A DNA stretch of 10,909 nucleotides from an uncultured Verrucomicrobium sp. (GTDB lineage Bacteria > Verrucomicrobiota > Verrucomicrobiia > Methylacidiphilales > GAS474): positions 1 to 10,909 of the forward strand of contig CAISZB010000377.1 in the NCBI GenBank assembly GCA_903889845.1. The letters are read 5' to 3'. Positions within the stretch are counted from its first letter, which is position 1, and each line of letters starts with the position of its first letter. The notes under the pieces are model-generated. The model was not told the DNA's origin, did not search any database, and saw only the letters and a list, made by a program, of their open reading frames with translations. The position numbers were made by a program, and so were the translations under genes. Positions 6,547 to 10,909 of the stretch are shown piece by piece.

Positions 6547-6600
6547 CTATCAGCGGCGGACGTATTCGGACGTGGGACAACGTCCGACAATTTGTTACAC
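6547..6600. repeat. Palindromic intergenic repeat, copy B
   Basis: This is the second copy of the 54-base element at 4666-4719. The palindrome arms GTGGGAC (6572-6578) and GTCCGAC (6582-6588) are unchanged from copy A, while the 3-base spacer differs (AAC against GAT). The wider stem is perfect here: TCGGACGT (6566-6573) pairs with ACGTCCGA (6580-6587) around the loop GGGACA. It lies between the TonB-like gene and the chemoreceptor gene, 100 bases upstream of the latter's start and 22 bases past the TonB stop. No T-tract follows the stem in the direction of the genes, so an intrinsic terminator is not well supported. Confidence 0.75.
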
Positions 6601-6622
6601 ACTCCTACGACAAAGACCCCGT

Positions 6623-7195
6623 TTACCGATCAAGCCGGAAACGGATGGGGACCTCGACGAAGGACTCGACGGGCAGGCTTCCCAGGCTGGCCGGATGGAA
6701 GCGCCACCGGCGGACGGCCTCCAGAGCGGCCTCGTCGAGCAGCGCCGACCCGCTTCCCTTGGAAACAGCGACATCACGGACCTCCCCGTCCCGTCCGACC
6801 CGCACCAGGAGGATCACCGTCCCCTCGATGCCGCGCTGCCTGGCCGTTTCAGGGTAGGCGGGCGGGGCGTTGTGCAGGGTATCGGGACGCGAGGGGGTGA
6901 GGGCGCCGTTTTCCGGCGTCGAGGCCGGGACGGGCTTCGTTTCCTCCCGGGCGGTCTGCGGCACTTTGGCCTGCGTCGGAATCTCCGTCTCCGTCTTTGT
7001 CCGGGGGACCGGTGGCGTGGGCGTGGGTGCAGCTGGAGATTGGGCCCGTACCGGGATCATCCGCAGGGAACTGCGCCCCGGCTCGACGGAGAGGGTGTGC
7101 CACCAATGGATGCCGCCCCACAGCACCACGCCGAGGCCCAGGACGTGGATCGCCAGCGACAGCAGGAACGGGAGGCTCTTCCGTCCGAGACTCAT
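6623..7195 (-). CDS. TonB-family energy-transducing protein
   Basis: A 190-residue TonB-like protein anchored in the inner membrane and spanning the periplasm. The single N-terminal helix (about 9-28) contains Ser13-x3-His17, matching the functional Ser16/His20 pair of E. coli TonB that couples to ExbB/ExbD. Residues 52-105 are a Pro/Thr/Ala/Glu-rich spacer. The TonB C-terminal domain follows: AYPETARQRGIEGTVILLVRV (113-133), RDGEVRDVAVSKGSGSALLD (135-154) and AVRRWRFHPA (160-169). It should transfer proton-motive force to an outer-membrane transporter, but no receptor, exbB or exbD is in the window. AAGGAG lies only 2 bases before the ATG. The gene starts 14 bases after the DUF2126 stop and is probably the last gene of that operon, since 175 bases separate it from the next gene. 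Its partner there is unknown. Confidence 0.9.
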   Translation of the reverse strand: MSLGRKSLPFLLSLAIHVLGLGVVLWGGIHWWHTLSVEPGRSSLRMIPVRAQSPAAPTPTPPVPRTKTETEIPTQAKVPQTAREETKPVPASTPENGALTPSRPDTLHNAPPAYPETARQRGIEGTVILLVRVGRDGEVRDVAVSKGSGSALLDEAALEAVRRWRFHPASLGSLPVESFVEVPIRFRLDR

Positions 7196-7209
7196 CTCTC
7201 CTTCTCTCC

Positions 7210-9498
7210 CTACCCGGCCAGCCGGAGGTCGGTGGTGTAGAGCGCCCAGGCCTCCAGCGCCTTCTCCCGCTTCGGCACGTAGCGGAGCTCGCCGACCGTC
7301 GCCGGATCGGGATGGAACCGTTCGGCGACGCGGGCGCGGGCCTCGGCGTCATTCTTCGGCAGGCCGTCGTAGGATTGGTCGCCGGGGCGCCAATTGAGAA
7401 GCGTCGCGGCGGCGAGGACGCGGAAGGTCGCCCGGTCGACGACCTCGAAGCGGAGCGGGGAATGGGCCGCGATGTGGGGCTGCAGACCCGGCACGCGATA
7501 AAACATCCGGTAGCGGACCGCGCCGTAGAGGCTCCCGCCCTCGCGACAGAAAGAGACCGGGACGCCCCCGGCCAGGAACAGGTACCGTTTCTCCCAGTCT
7601 CCCTCGGGATCGGGAATAGCGATCTGGAGGCGGTCGGTCGAGGAATCGACGATCCGCGCGGTACCCCCACCGGAGGGCTGCTCCCCGAGGACCGGCCACG
7701 GCTCGATCGCCTGCCGCAGTTCGATCTTCCCTGCGTCCGTGCCGACCTCGATCTCCCCCACGACGGGGAACCGGAAGGCGAACCACGGATCGAAGTCGTC
7801 CATCGCCAGCGGGATGCCATGGCGGTTGAGGAAGGCCAGGACCTCGGCGAAGTCTTCCCGCAGGAACCGGGGCATCGCGTAGCGGTCGTGCAACTCCGCC
7901 CCCCACCGCTTCAGCGGCTCGGCGAAGGGCTGCTCCAGGAAGGCCGCCGCGAGGCCCCGCAGCAGGAAGACGGCGGCGGCGAGCATCCCCGGCTCCGGCG
8001 GCATCTCGAAGGCGCGGAACTCGACGAGGCCCAGGGAGCCGTTCGGCGCGTAGGGGTTCCAGAGCTTGTCGACGCTGATCTCCGCCCGGTGCGTGTTCCC
8101 CACGGTGTCCATGAGGAGGTTGCGGAGCATGAGGTCGAGGAGATGGCGGTTGGCCGGAGTTTCCATCCGCTCCACGCCGCGCAGGGCGATCTCCGCCTCG
8201 TAGGGGACCTCGTGGGCCGTCTCGTCGATCCGCGGGGCCTGCGAGGAGGGACCCGTGAAGAGTCCGGTGAAGAGGTAGGAGAGCGAGGGATGATGCTGGA
8301 TGAAGCGGACGAGGCTGGAGAGGAGCGTGGGCCGCAGGAAGAAGGGGCTCTCGTCGACCGTCGGCCCGCCGAGGAGGATGTGGGCGCCGCCCCCGGTGCC
8401 GACTTTCCGCCCCGTGTACTGGTAGCGCGCGGCCTGGAGGCCGCACTCCGCCGCCGCCTCGTAGAGGGCCTCGACCATTCGGAGGTAGCCGGGGCTCTCC
8501 GCCTTCGGGGGAAGGTTGATTTCCAGGACGCCGGGATCGGCGATGACATTGAGGCGGGTCAGCGTGCCGTCGTCGGGCGGCGCGTACCCCTCGATCACGA
8601 CGGGGCCGAGGCGGAGCGACTTCACGCACCGCTCGACGGCGGAGAGAAGCTCCATGTAGTCGCCCAGGCTGTTCACCGGCGGCAGGAAGACGCTCAGTTC
8701 CCCCTCCCGGACCTCGACCGTCAGGGCACGGCGGGGCGCGTCCGGGGCCAGTTGATGGAGTGGGAGGCGGAGGCCGATGGGACTCTGCCCGGGCCAGAGA
8801 AAGATGTCCCCCGGCTCCGGCAACGCCCACTTCGGCGAGGTCCACGCTCCCGCCCCGCCGTCGAGGGGGAGGACCCACCCCGTCGGGCGGGAGAGCCGCG
8901 CGACGACCTCGGCGGGCAGCGTCCGCCGGTAGGGCAAAAACGCCCCCGCCTGGGGCGCAAAGGAGGTCGTGTAGCGTTCCCCGGTCTCGGCCTCGATGCC
9001 GCGCAGGATCTCGGCGGGGTCCTCGTAGGCGGGGAGGAAGGCCGTCTTTTTCAAGCCGAGCGCGGCGGGCAGGGCGCGGGCCAGCTTCGCCGCCGCCGCC
9101 GGTTTCTGAACCGGCTCCGAGGCGACGCGGTAGAAGGCGTCCCCGGCGGGGAAGAGTTTCTTCCCCTCCCGCCAATGGAGGCCGATGAGCCAGCGGGGCA
9201 GGACCTCCCCGGGATATTGCTTCCCCATCGTGTGGGTGACGATGCAACCGGGGGCGAGGCGCTGCCGCAGGGCCACGGCGAGGCGGCGCCCGAAGGCCCG
9301 CTTCGTCGGCCCGAGGGCGGCGACGTTCCACTCGGGATGCTCGTGGTCGGCGGCGATGAAGGTCGGCTCCCCGCCGACGGTGACGGCGAAGCCCAGGGCG
9401 GCCAGCTTCCGGTCGGTCGCCTCGCCCGCCCGGAGGAGGGAGGCGCGCCGGGATTTTGTTCCGACTTGGACCTTGGCCTTGGCTTGGGAAACCGTCAC
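7210..9498 (-). CDS. DUF2126 putative amidoligase, stand-alone form
   Basis: A 762-residue DUF2126 protein, a predicted COOH-NH2 (amide-bond forming) ligase whose substrate is unknown. Diagnostic blocks: VTVGGEPTFIAADHEHPEWN (39-58), AALGPTKR (60-67), GKQYPGEVLPRW (92-103), VGTGGGAHILLGG (366-378), FIQHHPSLSYLFTGLFTGPS (399-418), SQAPRIDE (419-426), VGNTHRAEISVDKLWNP (466-482) and LVEFRAFEMPPEPGM (491-505). In many bacteria this module is the C-terminal two-thirds of a protein of about 1,100 residues with an N-terminal transglutaminase domain. Here the transglutaminase is the preceding gene. The start is GTG at 9498, in a GTGA overlap with the transglutaminase stop, with GAGAGG 7 bases upstream. 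No signal peptide or membrane helix is seen, so it should be cytoplasmic. Family assignment is firm; chemistry is predicted from the family. Confidence 0.9.
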   Translation of the reverse strand: MTVSQAKAKVQVGTKSRRASLLRAGEATDRKLAALGFAVTVGGEPTFIAADHEHPEWNVAALGPTKRAFGRRLAVALRQRLAPGCIVTHTMGKQYPGEVLPRWLIGLHWREGKKLFPAGDAFYRVASEPVQKPAAAAKLARALPAALGLKKTAFLPAYEDPAEILRGIEAETGERYTTSFAPQAGAFLPYRRTLPAEVVARLSRPTGWVLPLDGGAGAWTSPKWALPEPGDIFLWPGQSPIGLRLPLHQLAPDAPRRALTVEVREGELSVFLPPVNSLGDYMELLSAVERCVKSLRLGPVVIEGYAPPDDGTLTRLNVIADPGVLEINLPPKAESPGYLRMVEALYEAAAECGLQAARYQYTGRKVGTGGGAHILLGGPTVDESPFFLRPTLLSSLVRFIQHHPSLSYLFTGLFTGPSSQAPRIDETAHEVPYEAEIALRGVERMETPANRHLLDLMLRNLLMDTVGNTHRAEISVDKLWNPYAPNGSLGLVEFRAFEMPPEPGMLAAAVFLLRGLAAAFLEQPFAEPLKRWGAELHDRYAMPRFLREDFAEVLAFLNRHGIPLAMDDFDPWFAFRFPVVGEIEVGTDAGKIELRQAIEPWPVLGEQPSGGGTARIVDSSTDRLQIAIPDPEGDWEKRYLFLAGGVPVSFCREGGSLYGAVRYRMFYRVPGLQPHIAAHSPLRFEVVDRATFRVLAAATLLNWRPGDQSYDGLPKNDAEARARVAERFHPDPATVGELRYVPKREKALEAWALYTTDLRLAG

Positions 9499-10505
9499 TC
9501 CGCGCCCTCTCCGCCCGGCGTCCGGGCGACGGTGACCTTGACCGAAAGGACCTGCTTCTGCGCTCCTTTAAAGACGCCGCGCAGCGGGGGCACGTCGGCG
9601 TAGTCCCGGCCGATGCCGATCTGGACGTGGCGCTCGCCCTCGATCTGGTTGTTCGTCGGATCGAGGCCGACCCAGATGCCGTTCGGCGCGCAGACCTCGA
9701 CCCAGGCGTGGCTGGCCGTCGCACCGATCAGGGGATCGTCGTCGCTCGGTCCCTCCTTCGGAAGAACCAACGCGGGGATGCGGGAGGGGGACGCAATGAG
9801 GTCGCCGCCCCGGCTGCCGCCGCTCCCCAGTCCGTTTCCATGTCCGTTGGCCTTCCCGGGATGAAGGGAGGCGGCGGCCTGGGCCTCCGTCTCGATGTAG
9901 CCGCTGACGTAGCGGGCCGGAATGCCGGAGGCGCGCAGGACGGCGATGAGGAGGTGGGCGAAGTCCTGGCAGACGCCCTGCCGCGAGGCGAGGACCTCGT
10001 TGAGCGGCGTGCTGATCGTCGTCGCCCCGGGCTTGTACTTGAAGGTCTTGAAGATCGTCTCGTTCAGCCGGAGGATGGCCGGGGTGAACGATTCCCGAGG
10101 ATCGAGGTAGGCGCGGGCGAAGTCCTTGATCTCCGGCGTCACCGGGACGTGGTGGGAGGGCATCAGGTAGTCGTAGAGTTCCCGGCGCCGGGGGTGGTAG
10201 AGGTGGACGGCCTCGCTCACGGAGAGGTCGAGGCCCGCGATCGGGTTGCCGACGGGCCGGGTCTGGACGAGGCAGCGGGAGGTGACGACGAGGCGCTGGT
10301 GGCGGAAGGGGACGGAGAGGGCCTCGACGGCGTTCCCCCAATAGTCGGTGAACGATTCGAGCGGGACGCGGGGGGAGACCTCGGTCACCTGCTCGCTGAT
10401 GACCTGGCGCATCGTGTTCCGGGGGCGGACGCGCAGCTCGCTATAGCACTCGATGGCGGGCGCGGAATACTCGTACCCGGTGGTGTGGACAATGCGGAAT
10501 TTCAT
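9495..10505 (-). CDS. Transglutaminase-like cysteine peptidase/amidase
   Basis: A 336-residue transglutaminase-superfamily protein. Residues 1-85 (MKFRIVHTTGYEYSAPAIEC onward, with FTDYWGNAVEAL at 52-63) are the bacterial transglutaminase-like N-terminal domain. The catalytic domain has Cys179 in RQGVCQDFAHLL, His266 in ASHAWVEV and Asp282 in LDPTNN, so the triad is complete. Between RYVSGYIE (198-205) and the His motif lies an unusual insert of about 55 residues, Gly/Ser/Asn-rich and probably disordered. In such operons these enzymes are predicted to cleave or transfer amide bonds in peptides made by the ligases. The ATG at 10505 matches the family N-terminus but has no Shine-Dalgarno; it lies 22 bases after the alpha-E stop. 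No signal peptide is seen. The 3' end overlaps the DUF2126 start by 4 bases. Confidence 0.92.
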   Translation of the reverse strand: MKFRIVHTTGYEYSAPAIECYSELRVRPRNTMRQVISEQVTEVSPRVPLESFTDYWGNAVEALSVPFRHQRLVVTSRCLVQTRPVGNPIAGLDLSVSEAVHLYHPRRRELYDYLMPSHHVPVTPEIKDFARAYLDPRESFTPAILRLNETIFKTFKYKPGATTISTPLNEVLASRQGVCQDFAHLLIAVLRASGIPARYVSGYIETEAQAAASLHPGKANGHGNGLGSGGSRGGDLIASPSRIPALVLPKEGPSDDDPLIGATASHAWVEVCAPNGIWVGLDPTNNQIEGERHVQIGIGRDYADVPPLRGVFKGAQKQVLSVKVTVARTPGGEGAE

Positions 10506-10527
10506 GGAGGCAAGCCGAGCTTTGGAC

Positions 10528-10909
10528 TTACGGAGAAAGGAGATGGGAGCGGATCGGGGTCGCCGCCTGGTGGTTGAGGTAGTGGTCGGAGATGAGGTTG
10601 CCGAGGTTGAAGAGGCGGCCGATGATGTTCTTGATCCAGTCGTCGAAGGCCTTCGCCCGGTTCCGGGCGGTCGCCCGGGCCTGGGCGTGGGAGACGACAC
10701 GCTCCACGCCGTCCTCGCCGACGACGGGGGCCGGAAAGTAGGCGGAAACGTCGGCGAACATGAGTTCGCTGACGAGGTGGTGGCAGTAGTGGAGCGGGGT
10801 GTCGGCATGGGCCTTCTTCTCGCCGAAGACGGCCTGGAGGGAATTCTGCATCGCGTCGAGGCAGAAGACGACGGAGCGGGGGAACTCCCCGTCCTGGATG
10901 AGGAGCCGG
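10528..10909 (-). CDS. Alpha-E domain protein (DUF403), C-terminal part (5' end beyond window)
   Basis: The last 126 residues of an all-helical alpha-E domain protein; the frame is open to the right edge. The visible part begins RLLIQDGEFPRSVVFCLDAM, which matches the family pattern of an Asp, a few residues, then FPRSVxxCLxxxxxxL. It ends with AFDDWIKNIIGRLFNLGNLISDHYL, the usual last helix. Alpha-E proteins have no established biochemical activity. They occur beside circularly permuted ATP-grasp ligases, transglutaminases and DUF2126 proteins in predicted peptide-modification operons (comparative-genomic work of Iyer, Aravind and colleagues). The TAA at 10528-10530 is 22 bases before the transglutaminase start. 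About 180 residues are probably missing upstream. The internal ATG at 10851 is not the start, because family-conserved sequence precedes it. Confidence 0.85.
   Translation of the reverse strand, partial: RLLIQDGEFPRSVVFCLDAMQNSLQAVFGEKKAHADTPLHYCHHLVSELMFADVSAYFPAPVVGEDGVERVVSHAQARATARNRAKAFDDWIKNIIGRLFNLGNLISDHYLNHQAATPIRSHLLSP

Noticed and set aside
4666..6600. The two repeat copies read as + strand peptides with similar sequence (IRxWDxVRQFV)
   Set aside because: Peptide similarity follows from nucleotide similarity of the repeat. Neither frame has a ribosome site or continues as a plausible protein, and both frames run across unrelated genes on the other strand.
6997..9603. 868-codon + strand open frame antisense to the DUF2126 and TonB genes
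   Set aside because: It is a reflection of codon bias on the opposite strand, with no recognisable domain and low-complexity composition.
7349..9724. Very long - strand open frame rich in Arg, Pro and Gly, overlapping DUF2126 in another frame
   Set aside because: Composition is that of a shifted GC-rich reading frame. DUF2126 in the overlapping frame has many conserved motifs.

Overview
The window is visibly GC-rich bacterial chromosome, tightly packed and without tRNA, rRNA, CRISPR array or transposase that I can see. It carries ten protein genes: two on the + strand (a truncated 6-phosphogluconolactonase and dinB) and eight on the - strand. The gene content, the BioA type and the separate alpha-E, transglutaminase and DUF2126 genes suggest a GC-rich Gram-negative bacterium. 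A member of the Verrucomicrobiota is my best guess, but that is inference and not shown by any marker gene here. TonB and a transmembrane chemoreceptor support an outer-membrane-bearing, probably motile or surface-sensing cell.

Left part (1-4400): the end of pgl converges on a TerC-family membrane gene with 4 bases between the stops. TerC lies 3 bases downstream of bioA and is probably coupled to it. bioA diverges from dinB (DNA polymerase IV) across a 69-base intergenic space. dinB then runs tail-to-tail into an RluA-type pseudouridine synthase gene, and the two coding regions overlap by 47 bases.

Middle part (4376-6622): a 67-residue acidic protein of unknown function precedes the pseudouridine synthase, and a methyl-accepting chemotaxis protein lies upstream of that. 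Each of the two spacers flanking the chemoreceptor gene (4602-4740 and 6448-6622) holds one copy of a 54-base repeat built around a palindrome. The chemoreceptor has a perfect 15-bp tandem duplication in its otherwise nearly invariant hairpin tip.

Right part (6623-10909): a leftward operon reads alpha-E protein (5' end beyond the window), transglutaminase, DUF2126 putative amidoligase and a TonB-like protein, with spacings of 22, -4 and 14 bases. The first three belong to a known but biochemically poorly understood family of predicted peptide-ligating and -trimming systems, usually accompanied by a circularly permuted ATP-grasp ligase that would lie just outside the right edge. The TonB-like gene at the end of this operon is unexpected.

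The most interesting items are the paired palindromic repeats, the duplicated chemoreceptor tip, the split amidoligase/transglutaminase operon with its TonB tail, and a BioA with Bacillus-like substrate-pocket residues and a four-cysteine insert.
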